Assembly (NCBI RefSeq): GCF_000971965.1
Contig: NZ_LAQP01000004.1
Coordinates: 248,001-312,000, forward strand
Length of the DNA: 64,000 bases
From: Paenibacillus wulumuqiensis
GTDB lineage: Bacteria; Bacillota; Bacilli; Paenibacillales; Paenibacillaceae
Direction of reading: 5' to 3'
This document shows, in pieces, positions 1 through 9,790 of this stretch. A program made the translations under genes and the position numbers. The notes below the pieces were generated by a model. The model did not search any database. It was given only the letters and a program-made list of their open reading frames with translations, and was not told the origin of the DNA. Positions within the stretch are counted from its first letter, which is position 1; every line of letters starts with the position of its first letter.

Positions 1-284
1 CCACGATGGAAGATATTGATATCAAAGAAGGACATTATATCGGGATTCACAATTCCAAAATTGTCGCGACGACTCCTGCGCTGCTGAACACCTGCCAGGA
101 ACTGCTGTCTTCCATGATCGAAGATGGTCAGGAAGTCATCACCGTGCTGGTTGGCAGCGAAGCGGATGATGCGGATACGAGAGCTCTCGCCGCATGGATC
201 AGCGAGACTTATCCGGATGCGGAAGTGGAGATTCATGAAGGTGGACAGCCAGTGTATCATTATCTATTCTCCGTGGAATCCTGA
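1..284 (+). CDS. fakA: Fatty-acid kinase FakA/YloV, C-terminal end (partial)
   Basis: This is the last ~93 codons of a gene that begins left of the window; the frame is open from the first bases and ends with TGA at 282-284. The visible part has the pattern of the C-terminal domain of YloV/FakA (DAK2-fused) proteins: a G-x-Y-I-G-I segment, a helix, the stretch VITVLVGSEADDADT, and the ending GGQPVYHYLFSVE, which matches the usual GGQPxYxYxxSVE tail. In the family, FakA phosphorylates fatty acids held by a DegV-type FakB carrier, and such a gene follows directly. The assignment rests on the tail only, since the kinase domain is outside the window. Confidence 0.8.
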   Translation, partial: TMEDIDIKEGHYIGIHNSKIVATTPALLNTCQELLSSMIEDGQEVITVLVGSEADDADTRALAAWISETYPDAEVEIHEGGQPVYHYLFSVES

Positions 285-385
285 GTGGCAGAAATATTAT
301 AGAGCGAACACTGTAAAATGTCTGATACAGCTGTATTGGGCATTTTATAGCAGTTGTGTTATTTTGGAGAGAAGGAGGGATAGGG

Positions 386-1246
386 ATGGCCCATACCATT
401 ATTGTGACAGAGAGCACGGCAGACATTCCTGCAGAGCTGATATCCAAATATGATATACGTATTATCCCGCTGAGGTTATTTTTTGGAGAGCAGACTTATG
501 CGGATGGAGTCGATATCACCTCTGCTGAATTTTACAGCAAACTATCCTCTTCATCGCAGCTGCCTACCACATCCCAGCCTTCCCCTGCTGATTATACAGC
601 CATGTACGAGAAGCTTACAGCAGAGCATCCGGGCAGCGAGATCGTATCGATCCATCTGTCCTCCGGTCTCAGTGGTACGTATCAGTCCGCAACAATCGGA
701 CGCTCCATGCTGGATGAGCACAGCCATATTACCGTAATCGATTCCAAATCCGCTTCCTACGGGTATGGACTGGCGGTAGTGCATGCAGCCAGACTGGCGC
801 AGCAGGGCCGTAGTGCCGCCGAGATCGAAGCGGAAGTAGCGCGTATACTGAGCCGCCGCGAACTGTACTTTATGGTCGATGATCTGGAATATCTGCGCAA
901 GGGAGGACGGATCGGCAGAGCTTCGGCTGTACTCGGTACGCTGCTCAATGTCAAACCGATTCTCTCAATCGATGAGAACGGAGTGATCTATCCGGTCGAA
1001 AAAGTGCGCGGTCAGAAAAAGGCTATGATACGCATCGTCGAGATGATGCGGCAAAATCTGAATGTACGTAAAATCAATCTGGCTCTTGGACATACGGCGA
1101 ACCGGGAATCGTGTGAACCCTTGCTGCAGATGATCAGAGAGCATTATGAGATTGGCGAACTGGTCTTCTCAGAAGTGGGGCCTGTTATCGGCACCCATGC
1201 GGGGCCCGGGACGATTGCCATGTTTGCATGGCCGGATGAGGAATAG
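386..1246 (+). CDS. fakB: DegV family fatty-acid-binding protein (FakB)
   Basis: A 286-residue protein of normal DegV length. The N-terminus has the family signature TESTADIP, followed by PLRLFFGEQTYADGVDI, the SGLSGTYQSA loop, the DSKSASYGYGL strand-turn and RKGGRIGRASAVLG. DegV proteins bind a fatty acid and present it to FakA for phosphorylation, feeding exogenous fatty acids into phospholipid synthesis. The start at 386 is chosen because AAGGAGG lies at 372-378; an upstream in-frame start would add 10 residues without a ribosome site. It sits between the fakA end and recG, an arrangement common in Paenibacillus and relatives. Confidence 0.88.
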   Translation: MAHTIIVTESTADIPAELISKYDIRIIPLRLFFGEQTYADGVDITSAEFYSKLSSSSQLPTTSQPSPADYTAMYEKLTAEHPGSEIVSIHLSSGLSGTYQSATIGRSMLDEHSHITVIDSKSASYGYGLAVVHAARLAQQGRSAAEIEAEVARILSRRELYFMVDDLEYLRKGGRIGRASAVLGTLLNVKPILSIDENGVIYPVEKVRGQKKAMIRIVEMMRQNLNVRKINLALGHTANRESCEPLLQMIREHYEIGELVFSEVGPVIGTHAGPGTIAMFAWPDEE

Positions 1247-1253
1247 ATGAGGG

Positions 1254-3308
1254 ATGATGAATATCAATCTGGATCAGATTGGCGTTCGGCAGGTCAATGG
1301 CGTGAGTGCTTCCAAGGAACAGGAGCTTCACGCCTTTGGCATCTCTACTGTACTTGATCTGCTGGAATATTTTCCATTCCGGTATGAAGATTATCGCCTG
1401 CGTGCGCTTCAGGAGGTCAAGGACGGCGACAAAATTACGGTCGAAGGCAAGATTGTCGGCCTGCCGATATTACAGCGCTATGGCAAAAAATCACGTTTGA
1501 CCTGTAAAGTAATGGTGGATGACTGGATGGTGACAGCCACCTGGTTTAACCGCCATTTTCTCAAAGACCAGCTGACCTCGGGCAGAACTATTATTCTGAC
1601 CGGTAAATGGGATCAGCGCCGGTCCACCATGACGATTACCGATTCGGAATTTCCGGATAAAGGAACCCAGCGCAGCGGCAGTCTGCAGCCGGTCTATTCG
1701 ATCGGCGGCAAGATTACCCAGACCTGGATTCGCAAAATGATCGGTCAGGCGCTGGATCAATATGGAGAAATGATTCCGGAAGTACTGCCGCAGGAGCTGA
1801 TTCGGCAGTATAAGCTGATGCCGCGCAAACAGGCGATTCGCCAGCTGCATCAGCCTGCAGATGCAGGTGAGGGCAAGCAGGCACGGCGGCGGATGGTATA
1901 TGAAGAGCTATTCCTGTTCCAGCTGAAGCTGCAGGCTTACCGAAGCATGAACCGCAAGCGTACGACAGGCATTGTGCACACGACCGACAATGCGACGATC
2001 CGCGAATTTGTGCGCAGTCTGCCGTTTGAGCTGACCGATGCACAGAAGCAGGTCGAACTTGAAATACTAAAAGATATGCGCTCCCCCTACAGCATGAATC
2101 GTCTGCTGCAGGGAGACGTGGGCTCCGGTAAAACAGTTATCGCAGCGATAGCATTGTTTGCCACCGTTCGCTCGGGTCATCAGGGAGCGCTGATGGTGCC
2201 TACCGAGATTCTGGCGGAGCAGCATGTGCGTTCACTCAAGCGCATGTTTGAGCCGTTTGGCATTACCGTGGAGATGCTGACGAGCAGTGTCAGCGGACGC
2301 AAACGCAAGGATCTGATCGCTTCCCTGCAAATGGGCATGACCGATATTATCGTCGGTACCCATGCGCTGATTCAGGAAGATGTCTTTTTCCGCAGCCTTG
2401 GTCTTGTGGTCACGGATGAGCAGCATCGCTTTGGGGTGAATCAGCGCAGTGTGCTGCGGCGCAAAGGGTTTGACCCGGATGTGCTGACGATGACGGCTAC
2501 GCCGATTCCGCGTACGCTGGCGATTACGGCATTTGGCGATATGGATGTATCGACCATTTCCGAACGTCCCAAAGGGCGCAAGCCGATCGCCACGTACTGG
2601 GTGAAGCATAATATGATGGACCGGGTCATGGGCTTTATTTCCAAGGAGATCGATCAGGGGCGTCAGGCATATCTGATCTGTCCGCTGATCGAAGAATCGG
2701 ACAAGCTGGATGTGCAAAATGCGATTGATCTGTTTGTGCAGATGGATCAGGCTTTTCCGGGTTATCAGGTGGGGCTGCTGCACGGCCGGATGAGCGCAGC
2801 CGAAAAGGAAGAGACGATGCGTGCCTTTTACAGCAATGAAATGCAGCTGCTCGTCTCCACGACGGTTGTCGAGGTCGGAGTCGATGTACCGAATGCTACG
2901 CTGATGATCATTATGGATGCGGACCGGTTCGGGCTTTCCCAGCTGCATCAGCTTCGCGGGCGCGTCGGTCGGGGTGAGCACGAATCGTTCTGTATCCTGA
3001 TCGCCGATCCCAAATCCGAGATCGGGCAGGAGCGGATGCGGGCGATGACCGAGACGGATGACGGCTTTGAAGTATCTCGCCGTGACCTGGAACTGCGCGG
3101 GCCGGGGGAATTTTTCGGTACCAAGCAGAGCGGTCTGCCGGAGTTCAAGATCGCCGATATGGTCAGCGATTTTGAAGTGCTGGAGATTGCCCGTAATGAT
3201 GCGGCCCGTCTGGTCAGCAATGATTTCTTCTGGACGTCACCGGAATATGAAGCACTGCGCGAATTCTTGAACAGACAGCAGGTATTTCAGGGTGAACTGA
3301 TTGACTGA
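1254..3308 (+). CDS. recG: ATP-dependent DNA helicase RecG
   Basis: A 684-residue protein with the full RecG layout: N-terminal wedge/OB domain (about 1-250, with the family-type LLEYFPFRYEDYR), Walker A in QGDVGSGKTVIAAIAL (about residue 283-298), DEQHRFGVNQR as motif II (RecG has DEQH), TATPIPRTLA as motif III, and the helicase C lobe with VVEVGVDVPNA and HQLRGRVGRG. RecG remodels stalled forks and Holliday-type junctions. It begins 7 bases after the fakB stop, so it is probably co-transcribed. ATG at 1254 or 1257 are both possible; GATGAGGG just upstream is the ribosome site. Confidence 0.96.
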   Translation: MMNINLDQIGVRQVNGVSASKEQELHAFGISTVLDLLEYFPFRYEDYRLRALQEVKDGDKITVEGKIVGLPILQRYGKKSRLTCKVMVDDWMVTATWFNRHFLKDQLTSGRTIILTGKWDQRRSTMTITDSEFPDKGTQRSGSLQPVYSIGGKITQTWIRKMIGQALDQYGEMIPEVLPQELIRQYKLMPRKQAIRQLHQPADAGEGKQARRRMVYEELFLFQLKLQAYRSMNRKRTTGIVHTTDNATIREFVRSLPFELTDAQKQVELEILKDMRSPYSMNRLLQGDVGSGKTVIAAIALFATVRSGHQGALMVPTEILAEQHVRSLKRMFEPFGITVEMLTSSVSGRKRKDLIASLQMGMTDIIVGTHALIQEDVFFRSLGLVVTDEQHRFGVNQRSVLRRKGFDPDVLTMTATPIPRTLAITAFGDMDVSTISERPKGRKPIATYWVKHNMMDRVMGFISKEIDQGRQAYLICPLIEESDKLDVQNAIDLFVQMDQAFPGYQVGLLHGRMSAAEKEETMRAFYSNEMQLLVSTTVVEVGVDVPNATLMIIMDADRFGLSQLHQLRGRVGRGEHESFCILIADPKSEIGQERMRAMTETDDGFEVSRRDLELRGPGEFFGTKQSGLPEFKIADMVSDFEVLEIARNDAARLVSNDFFWTSPEYEALREFLNRQQVFQGELID

Positions 3309-3440
3309 TTGCTGGGACAATTAGTGATACAGGGTATATTGATCTGTCAATATGATATGGAATAAGTATGATGATCCATTTATACATCAATGAATCAATA
3401 TACCATTGCTGCTAAGCGTATAAATGAATAGGCAAGTAAT

Positions 3441-3505
3441 AAAAAGGTTGTATTTCCATCTGTCAGGAGCCATCAGGCTTGGCAGAACAGGAATACAACC
3501 TTTTT
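3441..3505. terminator. Bidirectional Rho-independent terminator
   Basis: The arm AAAAAGGTTGTATTTCC (3441-3457) pairs with GGAATACAACCTTTTT (3490-3505), with an inner TCTGTCA/TGGCAGA pairing. There is an A-run on the left and a T-run on the right. It lies between recG (+) and a minus-strand gene that ends at 3666, so it can serve both. Confidence 0.75.
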
Positions 3506-3665
3506 GTTGAGTAATATGCTTTTGGATATTCTTTGGCATGGTGGAGTATACTCACACATCGGTGTTGACAGCCATCCACTAAATACTCAGGTCATTCCGT
3601 ATGCAAATCAATGCGTTCAATGTGGATAAAATGATGCATCAGGCCTTTTGTTTACGGATATTTAC

Positions 3666-4235
3666 TTAACGAATATCAATCAGCCGCTGGATCTGCTGTG
3701 CGGCAATCTGCAAATACTCTCCATACTGCCGCTGTGTAATTTGTCCGGAAGCTTCGGCTTCCTTGAGGGTCATACTTATGTGTTCGAGCAGCTGTTCGCT
3801 GAACTGTGTGGCAGCGAGACCCTGATGTTCTGCCATATGCTGTATGCTGTCCCCATCCTGCAAATACTGTCTTAATTCCAAAGCCGTCAGTCCCAGCAGG
3901 CTGGCTGCGCCATCGAGAATATACGTCAGGGTACGTTCAGGGTCGATATCGGAATGAACTGTACAATAATGCTGCTCTGTATATGAATCCGAATTGGAAC
4001 GATGCTGCAGGTACGATGATGTTTTACTTTTGTCCGGGATAAATCCTGCAGCAGACAGCGTGCGACCACTGCCTGTCTTGTATCCGGCTGCAGCGTACAA
4101 GGGTGCGCTAAATGTTGAACTGCCTATGGGAATTGCCAGTGCCATTGAACGACTGGTAGGAATATGCTTCATCTCCATGCTGCTTCCTGCCTCTCTGCTG
4201 TTAAGAATACTGCTTTCATTGTACCCTGCCTCCAT
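3666..4235 (-). CDS. Hypothetical protein with C-terminal helical segment
   Basis: About 189 residues. The first ~90 are low-complexity and rich in Ser, Ala, Thr and Gly. The C-terminal ~80 residues read as regular helices: LGLTALELRQYLQDG, then SIQHMAEHQGLAATQ, then a helix with ASGQITQRQYGEYLQ. This pattern (L-x-L-x-x-x-E-L, 'sla-ia-e-q-G', 'G-x-I-T-q-x-q') is typical of small helical proteins with DUF2680-like repeats, but I do not recognise the family securely. No strong ribosome site precedes the first ATG at 4235; a start about 19 codons in (MEMKHIP) after GAGGCAGGA is an alternative. It is transcribed towards recG and divergently from the sensor kinase gene. Confidence 0.6.
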   Translation of the reverse strand: MEAGYNESSILNSREAGSSMEMKHIPTSRSMALAIPIGSSTFSAPLYAAAGYKTGSGRTLSAAGFIPDKSKTSSYLQHRSNSDSYTEQHYCTVHSDIDPERTLTYILDGAASLLGLTALELRQYLQDGDSIQHMAEHQGLAATQFSEQLLEHISMTLKEAEASGQITQRQYGEYLQIAAQQIQRLIDIR

Positions 4236-4377
4236 GAACAGTCTGTTAAGGCAAACTTAAAACCTGATGAAATTCCGGCAAATTCCCATTCTTTTTGCAA
4301 ACCTGTCACACACCAATCGAGTACATCGTTTATACTATAGATTATGGGTTTTAACGACGAAGCTGGAGGCATTGGCA

Positions 4378-6048
4378 TTGAGCGGGAACTATACAGGTAT
4401 TATATTGCTGCAATTGTTCGAACGGGCAGCGCTGCTGCTGATCTGTTTATTTTTACTGAGTAAACTACCGAATTTCCGGCAGATATTTCAAAAGGAAGTG
4501 CTGGATACCAAGGATCGGATTATTTTATCGGTTATTTTTAGCGGTTTTGCTATCCTGGGAACCTATACAGGGATCAATGTGGAAGGTTCTCTTGTCAATG
4601 TGCGCATTATCGCGGTCGTCTCGGGAGGAATCCTGTTTGGCTGGCCGGTGGGACTGATTACCGGGGTAGTCTCCGGGCTGCATCGCTATCTGATCGATAT
4701 CGATGGAGTAACCTCGGTTCCCTGTCTGATTACGAGTATTATCGCCGGGATTCTGTCCGGTTATATCCACAGCCGGATCAGCCGCAAGCGCCGCTGGATT
4801 GTCGGTATTGCGGCAGGCATGATCTGTGAGGCACTGACGATGCTGCTCATTCTGCTGATGGCCAATCCGGCAGAGTTGGGACAGGAGATTGTATCGATCA
4901 TTGCCCTGCCGATGATTCTCGGTGAGGTGAGCGTCGGATTGATCGTCCTGTTCGTCCAGGGCGTTGAAGGAGAACGGGAGAATATTGCTGCCCGGCAGGC
5001 CAAGCTGGCACTTGATATCGCCAACAAGACGCTGCCGTACTTCCGTTCGATCAACAGCGATTCGCTGCGAAAAATATGTACAATTATCAGGGAGGATATT
5101 CAGGCGGATGCGGTAGCCATTACCGATACACGCTTTATCCTTGCTTATGTGGGGGTGGGGGAGGAACGTTATAATATCGGCAATGAGATTATTACCGATG
5201 CAACCAAGCAGGCGATCTCCAGCGGAGAGATTGTCATTATTAACGACGATACAGAGGGCAAAGTCCCTCATATCCAGTCGCTGATCATTATTCCGCTCAA
5301 GGAGAAAAGTGTGGTCACCGGTGCCCTGAAAATCTACTACAGCAAAGCCTACAAGATCACCTATTCCCTGCAGACGCTGGCTGTCGGTCTGTCCCAGATC
5401 ATCTCCACGCTCATGGAGGTATCACGGATTGAGCAGATGAAGCAGATGGCGAACAAAGCCGAGATTAAAGCACTGCAGACGAGCATTAATCCGCATTTTC
5501 TGTTTAATGCGCTGAATGCCATTGCTTCCTCGATCCGTATTGATCCGGATAATGCACGGGAGATGATTATTAATCTGTCCGGTTATTTGCGTCACAGTCT
5601 GGAATGGAGCGACGAGCTGATTGATATCAACAAGGAACTCGGTCAGGTGGTCAATTATGTGGAGATCGAGAAAGCGCGTTTTGGCAGTAAATTGACGGTA
5701 ATTTATGATGTTGATGAAGATGTAGAAGTGAAGATTCCGAGTCTGATCATCCAACCGCTCGTGGAGAATGCGATTGTACATGGCATTCTCAAGGGAAGAG
5801 GTTCGGGTACGGTAACCCTGTCTGTCAAGGATCGGGGAGAACAGGTGGAGATTATCGTCGAGGATACGGGTACAGGTATTGACGACGAAATTATCCGGAA
5901 AGTATATACGAGCCAGATGCCGGAGAACCGGATCGGTCTGTCCAATGTACATCAGCGGGTAAAGTTGATCTATGGAGAAGGTCTGCATATTCAGCGGTTG
6001 GACAAAGGAACACGTATTCAATTTAGAGTCAGAAAGGAGCGCGTATGA
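4378..6048 (+). CDS. LytS/YpdA-type sensor histidine kinase
   Basis: A membrane sensor kinase of 556 residues. Residues ~5-210 carry the 5TM LytS/YhcK sensor with GTYTGI, the N/V-x-R region and repeated hydrophobic spans. A GAF-like domain follows (~230-370), then the HisKA_7 segment [16 protein letters not shown] with the phospho-acceptor His in NPHF, and a HATPase with [13 protein letters not shown] (N box) and EDTGTGI (G1). I choose TTG at 4378 because CTGGAGG (4362-4368) precedes it and the resulting length is close to E. coli YpdA; an in-frame ATG at 4267 has no ribosome site and would add 37 atypical residues. The ATGA overlap with the response regulator, and the downstream YhjX-like transporter and operator, point to pyruvate or a related carboxylate as signal. 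The ligand is inferred from context only. Confidence 0.9.
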   Translation: MSGNYTGIILLQLFERAALLLICLFLLSKLPNFRQIFQKEVLDTKDRIILSVIFSGFAILGTYTGINVEGSLVNVRIIAVVSGGILFGWPVGLITGVVSGLHRYLIDIDGVTSVPCLITSIIAGILSGYIHSRISRKRRWIVGIAAGMICEALTMLLILLMANPAELGQEIVSIIALPMILGEVSVGLIVLFVQGVEGERENIAARQAKLALDIANKTLPYFRSINSDSLRKICTIIREDIQADAVAITDTRFILAYVGVGEERYNIGNEIITDATKQAISSGEIVIINDDTEGKVPHIQSLIIIPLKEKSVVTGALKIYYSKAYKITYSLQTLAVGLSQIISTLMEVSRIEQMKQMANKAEIKALQTSINPHFLFNALNAIASSIRIDPDNAREMIINLSGYLRHSLEWSDELIDINKELGQVVNYVEIEKARFGSKLTVIYDVDEDVEVKIPSLIIQPLVENAIVHGILKGRGSGTVTLSVKDRGEQVEIIVEDTGTGIDDEIIRKVYTSQMPENRIGLSNVHQRVKLIYGEGLHIQRLDKGTRIQFRVRKERV

Positions 6049-6914
6049 GAGCAATCGTAGTGGAGGACGAGTTTCTGGCTCGCCAGGAACTGGAATATTA
6101 CATCAAGACGTACAGCAGTATCGAGATTATGGGGAGCTTTGACGATGGGCTGGATGTGCTGAAATATGTACAAAATCATGAGGTGGATGCCATATTCCTC
6201 GATATTAATATTCCGTCGCTGGATGGTGTACTGCTCGCCCACAATATTAGCAAATTCTCGCGCAAGCCGTATATCATATTCATTACCGCATACAAGGAAC
6301 ATGCCGCTGAGGCATTCGAGATTGAGGCGTTCGACTATATTCTCAAGCCATACAGCGAATCCCGGATCACTTCCATGCTGCGCAAGCTGGAGAACACGTA
6401 TGAACGTGACCATCGGCCGGATACGGGCGGTAGGGGAGGCAGCGTTCAGACTGAACATTCTCTACCCTTATCAGCTGCCACGCAGTCTACAGAAGGCATA
6501 GAGCCTACTGCGCATCATGTAGGCAGCAGCCAGGCGTTTGTACATCATCAAGCCGGCCAGACTGCTCATACGGCGCATGCGCTGCAGGGCAAGATCAGTC
6601 TCTGGAAAAATGACAAAATCCAGGTAATCCCTGTGGATGACGTCTATTATGCATCAGCGAGCGAGAAGGTCACCCATGTGTATACCCGACGGGATGAGTA
6701 TACGGTCAGTGCGAGTATCAGCGATTTTCAGGCGACGCTGCCCGAGGAATATTTTTTCCGCTGTCACCGTTCCTATATCGTCAATATTAGCAAAATCCGC
6801 GAAATTGTACCGTGGTTCAACAACACTTATTTACTGCGTTTACATGATCTGGAATATGAAGTTCCGGTCAGCCGCAGCAAAGCCAAAGAGTTCCGGCAGA
6901 TCATGAATATATAA
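6045..6914 (+). CDS. LytTR response regulator (YpdB-like)
   Basis: A 289-residue regulator. The receiver domain (1-115) has the acidic pair in VVEDEF, phospho-acceptor Asp in [11 protein letters not shown] and the conserved Lys in YILKPYSE. A His/Thr/Ala-rich linker (~120-180) is longer than usual. The C-terminal LytTR DNA-binding domain (~190-285) includes [14 protein letters not shown], the [13 protein letters not shown] signature and [13 protein letters not shown]. It overlaps the kinase gene by 4 bases and has AAAGGAG upstream. LytTR proteins bind paired direct repeats, and exactly such a pair lies just downstream in front of the transporter gene. Confidence 0.93.
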   Translation: MRAIVVEDEFLARQELEYYIKTYSSIEIMGSFDDGLDVLKYVQNHEVDAIFLDINIPSLDGVLLAHNISKFSRKPYIIFITAYKEHAAEAFEIEAFDYILKPYSESRITSMLRKLENTYERDHRPDTGGRGGSVQTEHSLPLSAATQSTEGIEPTAHHVGSSQAFVHHQAGQTAHTAHALQGKISLWKNDKIQVIPVDDVYYASASEKVTHVYTRRDEYTVSASISDFQATLPEEYFFRCHRSYIVNISKIREIVPWFNNTYLLRLHDLEYEVPVSRSKAKEFRQIMNI

Positions 6915-6915
6915 A

Positions 6916-6946
6916 GGCATTTCATTCCGTAAATACCGCATTTCAT
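6916..6946 (+). promoter_or_regulatory. Tandem LytTR (YpdB-type) operator upstream of MFS gene
   Basis: GGCATTTCAT (6916-6925) and CGCATTTCAT (6937-6946) are direct repeats with an 11-base spacer, i.e. 21 bases centre to centre. As I recall it, the E. coli YpdB site in front of yhjX is GGCATTTCAT-N11-GGCATTTCAT, so 19 of 20 positions and the spacing agree. Downstream, TATACT (6980-6985) is a candidate -10 without a good -35, as expected for an activator-dependent promoter; the sites would then lie about -76 to -46. Confidence 0.8.
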
Positions 6947-7113
6947 TCCACATTGGTTATAGCGCCTATATGGTAGGGGTATACTTGGGGTGTAGAGAAT
7001 TCTCGTTAAACGGACTGCTTTACCAGAATACCAAGCAGCCTGCACAGGTTGAGAACCTTTCACCTGTATACACACACTATACTTTGCGGTAATTACGGAA
7101 AGGAACATCCATT

Positions 7114-8463
7114 ATGAGCCAAATGTTGAATCACACGCAAGCTTCAATGTCCTCAAAAACAGCCACTTCCAAACCGGCAAACCGTTGGCTGATTGCTCTC
7201 GGAACTGTCATTGTACAGATGGGACTTGGTACCATCTACACCTGGAGCCTATTCAATCAGCCGCTCGTCGACAAGTTTGGCTGGGAACTCAGCTCGGTTG
7301 CCATCACATTTTCCATTACCAGCTTTGCACTGGCATTTGCCACTTTATTCTCCGGTAAATTGCAGGAAAAATGGGGCATTCGCCGCCTGATCGGAACGTC
7401 CGGTATTGTGCTCGGGCTAGGGCTAATGCTCAGTTCGCAGGTATCCTCGTTGTCTCTGCTGTATTTGCTGGCTGGCGTCGTTGTCGGTTTTGCAGACGGT
7501 ACCGCCTATATGACTTCCCTCTCCAATCTGATCAAATGGTTCCCGGAACGCAAAGGACTGATCTCCGGCATCTCGGTCGGCGCTTACGGAACAGGAAGTC
7601 TGATTTTCAAATATATTAACGGCTCGCTGATCGGCTCGGCCGGTGTATCGATGGCGTTCCTGTACTGGGGTATTATCGTCCTGCTGATGATTGTGATCGG
7701 TTCCCGATTTATTCGTGAGGCCGTTGTCACAGATACGGTGCAGGCAAGCAGCAATCAACAAGTGAAAAAGGGTACAAACGCTCATAAACCTCTGTCTCCA
7801 TCGGGTCCAACGGTAGTTACTCATAACTATTCGGTCAAAGAAATGCTGAAAACAAAAGAAGCGTATCTGCTGTTCATCATGTTCTTTACCGCATGTATGA
7901 GCGGTCTGTACCTGATTGGTATCGTCAAAGATATCGGTGTGCAGCTGGCAGGTCTTGATCTTGCTACAGCAGCCAATGCAGTAGCCATGATCGCGATCTT
8001 CAATACGGTCGGCCGGATTATTCTGGGCGCCCTGTCGGATAAAGTAGGCCGGATCAAAGTGATCTGTGGTACCTTTATCGTTACAGCTGCGGCAGTAGCC
8101 GTGCTAAGCTTCGTTCCTCTGACCTATGGTATCTTCTTTGCTTCCGTAGCGGCCATTGCGTTTTGCTTTGGCGGTAATATCACCGTATTTCCTACCATTG
8201 TCAGTGACTTCTTCGGTCTGAAAAATCACGGCAAAAACTACGGTGTGATCTACCAGGGCTTCGGTATCGGGGCACTGTCCGGTTCCATTGTGGCAGCCTG
8301 GATGGGCGGCTTCAAGCCAACCTTTATCGTGATTGGTATTATGTGCATTATCTCTTTCCTGATTGCCGTGTTTATCAAACCTCCGGTCACTCCGCAGGCG
8401 GTACAGGAAGAAGCACCCAAGGAAGCCAAATGGAATGCCAAACCGCATACGGCTCGTGGATAA
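7114..8463 (+). CDS. MFS transporter, OFA/YhjX-like (putative pyruvate transporter)
   Basis: 449 residues with twelve hydrophobic spans and a cytoplasmic linker near residues 205-240. The N-terminus has the OxlT/YhjX (OFA) features LGTVIVQMGLGTIYTWSLFN and FGW, the motif-A region GKLQEKWGIRR after TM2, and GRIILGALSDKVGR between TM8 and TM9. In E. coli the relative YhjX is the main target of the YpdA/YpdB pyruvate-sensing system. Here the transporter follows a YpdA/YpdB-like pair with a matching operator. A ribosome site GGAAAGGA precedes the ATG. Substrate is inferred; oxalate/formate-type exchange is the other option for the family. Confidence 0.88.
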   Translation: MSQMLNHTQASMSSKTATSKPANRWLIALGTVIVQMGLGTIYTWSLFNQPLVDKFGWELSSVAITFSITSFALAFATLFSGKLQEKWGIRRLIGTSGIVLGLGLMLSSQVSSLSLLYLLAGVVVGFADGTAYMTSLSNLIKWFPERKGLISGISVGAYGTGSLIFKYINGSLIGSAGVSMAFLYWGIIVLLMIVIGSRFIREAVVTDTVQASSNQQVKKGTNAHKPLSPSGPTVVTHNYSVKEMLKTKEAYLLFIMFFTACMSGLYLIGIVKDIGVQLAGLDLATAANAVAMIAIFNTVGRIILGALSDKVGRIKVICGTFIVTAAAVAVLSFVPLTYGIFFASVAAIAFCFGGNITVFPTIVSDFFGLKNHGKNYGVIYQGFGIGALSGSIVAAWMGGFKPTFIVIGIMCIISFLIAVFIKPPVTPQAVQEEAPKEAKWNAKPHTARG

Positions 8464-8542
8464 TGTTATCCTTGTGAGCAGAAGAAGTGACAGTGAACAG
8501 GGTATCAATCCAATTATAAGCAGTAGATTATCAGGTAATAAA

Positions 8543-8595
8543 ACAGCCTGCTATCCGGAAACAAGCCTGTATCTCCGGATGACAGGCTGCTTTCT
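8543..8595 (+). terminator. Terminator after MFS gene
   Basis: CAGCCTG-CTAT-CCGG (from 8544) pairs with CCGG-ATGA-CAGGCTG (to 8589), with a TTTCT tract behind. Weak T-run but long stem. Confidence 0.6.
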
Positions 8596-8725
8596 ACCAT
8601 GAATGTACTTTGATGAAATATGGAAATGAAATTACAAAATTTAGAAAAATGATTCTTAAAGCCGGGAATATAGTAATATTGAATATAACTATCTCTACCC
8701 CAACCCAAAAGGAGGAGTGAGACAT

Positions 8726-9331
8726 ATGTCGCAGATTCGATTATGTACGCGCCCGCAGGTCATTTATATGAATTTGTTGGAAGCGCTCTCCCGGGAAAAA
8801 AGTTTGTCCATGCTGAAAGCACAGCATGAATCAAGAGAACGAAAAGAACTGTCAGCAGAAGCAGGTTATTATACATTTCTCATGGAAGATCAGTCTACGC
8901 TAATTTATGTCATTATTGATCAGTCCACCAGCATTCCTTATTTGCTGTTATCCGGTCCGGCAGCAGACGATGCTGCTCGTCTGCTGTATAATACCGGAAT
9001 GGTAGGTTCGATAGACGAAGTGATCGAGTGGTGTACCAAGGCAGATAACACCGGAGATAAGATCGACGCCATTTGCCGTCTGGGTATTGCATCTTATTTT
9101 GAAATGCAGCCGGATATTCTGGATATTTTCACCCGATATATGCAGGATACAGATGTACGGGTAAGGCAGTCTGCTGTATTCGCCACCAGCTTTGTCGGCT
9201 GGCCGGAATTTGAAGGAATGCTGAAGCGTACAGCTGAAAAAGACCCTGATGAACGGGTATCGATGATCGCCAAAAGTGCAATTCGTATTATGCGAGAAAG
9301 TGACTGGAAAGCTGAAAAAACACCGGGTTAG
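8726..9331 (+). CDS. HEAT-repeat-like hypothetical protein
   Basis: 201 residues. The N-terminal ~90 residues have mixed alpha/beta character with no recognisable motif. The C-terminal part (about 95-195) looks like two HEAT-type helical repeats: DIFTRYMQDTDVRVRQSAVFA and EGMLKRTAEKDPDERVSMIA, each with the D-x-x-V-R-x-x-A/S signature. Such repeats normally mediate protein-protein contacts. The start is ATG at 8726, 8 bases after AAAGGAGGAG. It is preceded by the terminator of the transporter gene and is probably a single-gene unit. No link to the injection machinery can be shown apart from neighbourhood. Confidence 0.65.
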   Translation: MSQIRLCTRPQVIYMNLLEALSREKSLSMLKAQHESRERKELSAEAGYYTFLMEDQSTLIYVIIDQSTSIPYLLLSGPAADDAARLLYNTGMVGSIDEVIEWCTKADNTGDKIDAICRLGIASYFEMQPDILDIFTRYMQDTDVRVRQSAVFATSFVGWPEFEGMLKRTAEKDPDERVSMIAKSAIRIMRESDWKAEKTPG

Positions 9332-9790
9332 ATCACCAGGAAGCAGCCGACGCATGATTCATATAGGGAAGCGGGAAATAAGAGCAATGGCTAGCTGTGA
9401 AGCATGATATCTTCGGTTTTTTTACCTGACCAGGGATAAACATGCCTGATAAGCGTCCAGGCTCTTATTTCTATGTGCAGCCATCTAAGTATCAAGACAT
9501 AAACTTCATCATTATGGTATATAAAATACTTCTACCGCTATGATTTTGATCTATATTCCTCGAAAAAAGCGAAAATTTGCCGAAATCGGGCAAATTTCTG
9601 CATACAGGGAATCACATTCTGTGTAATTCGTGCTAAAATGGCTATAATGATGCCATACATGACATGACCATGCTGCTTGACTATTCATCAGCTGCTCATC
9701 TGTACGGCTTTCTATTTATTCCTTGCCGGCAAAGGCGTACCTATCGATGATGTACAGCCCATCCCGAAGGAAGTTGCGAAAAGGTGGACG
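9332..9790. other. Intergenic region with candidate promoter of the kinase gene
   Basis: No coding signal is visible. TATAAT at 9643-9648, with a poor -35 (TGTGTA near 9620), is the best -10 element and would give a leader of about 135 bases before the kinase start. A TTG at 9677 opens the kinase frame earlier but has no ribosome site. Confidence 0.4.

Noticed and set aside
2232-2981. 249-codon minus-strand frame inside recG
   Set aside because: Antisense shadow; recG motifs on the plus strand are unambiguous.
9677-9790. Upstream extension of the kinase frame starting at TTG 9677
   Set aside because: No ribosome site; the 38 extra residues do not look like kinase sequence. ATG at 9791 follows AAAGGTGG.
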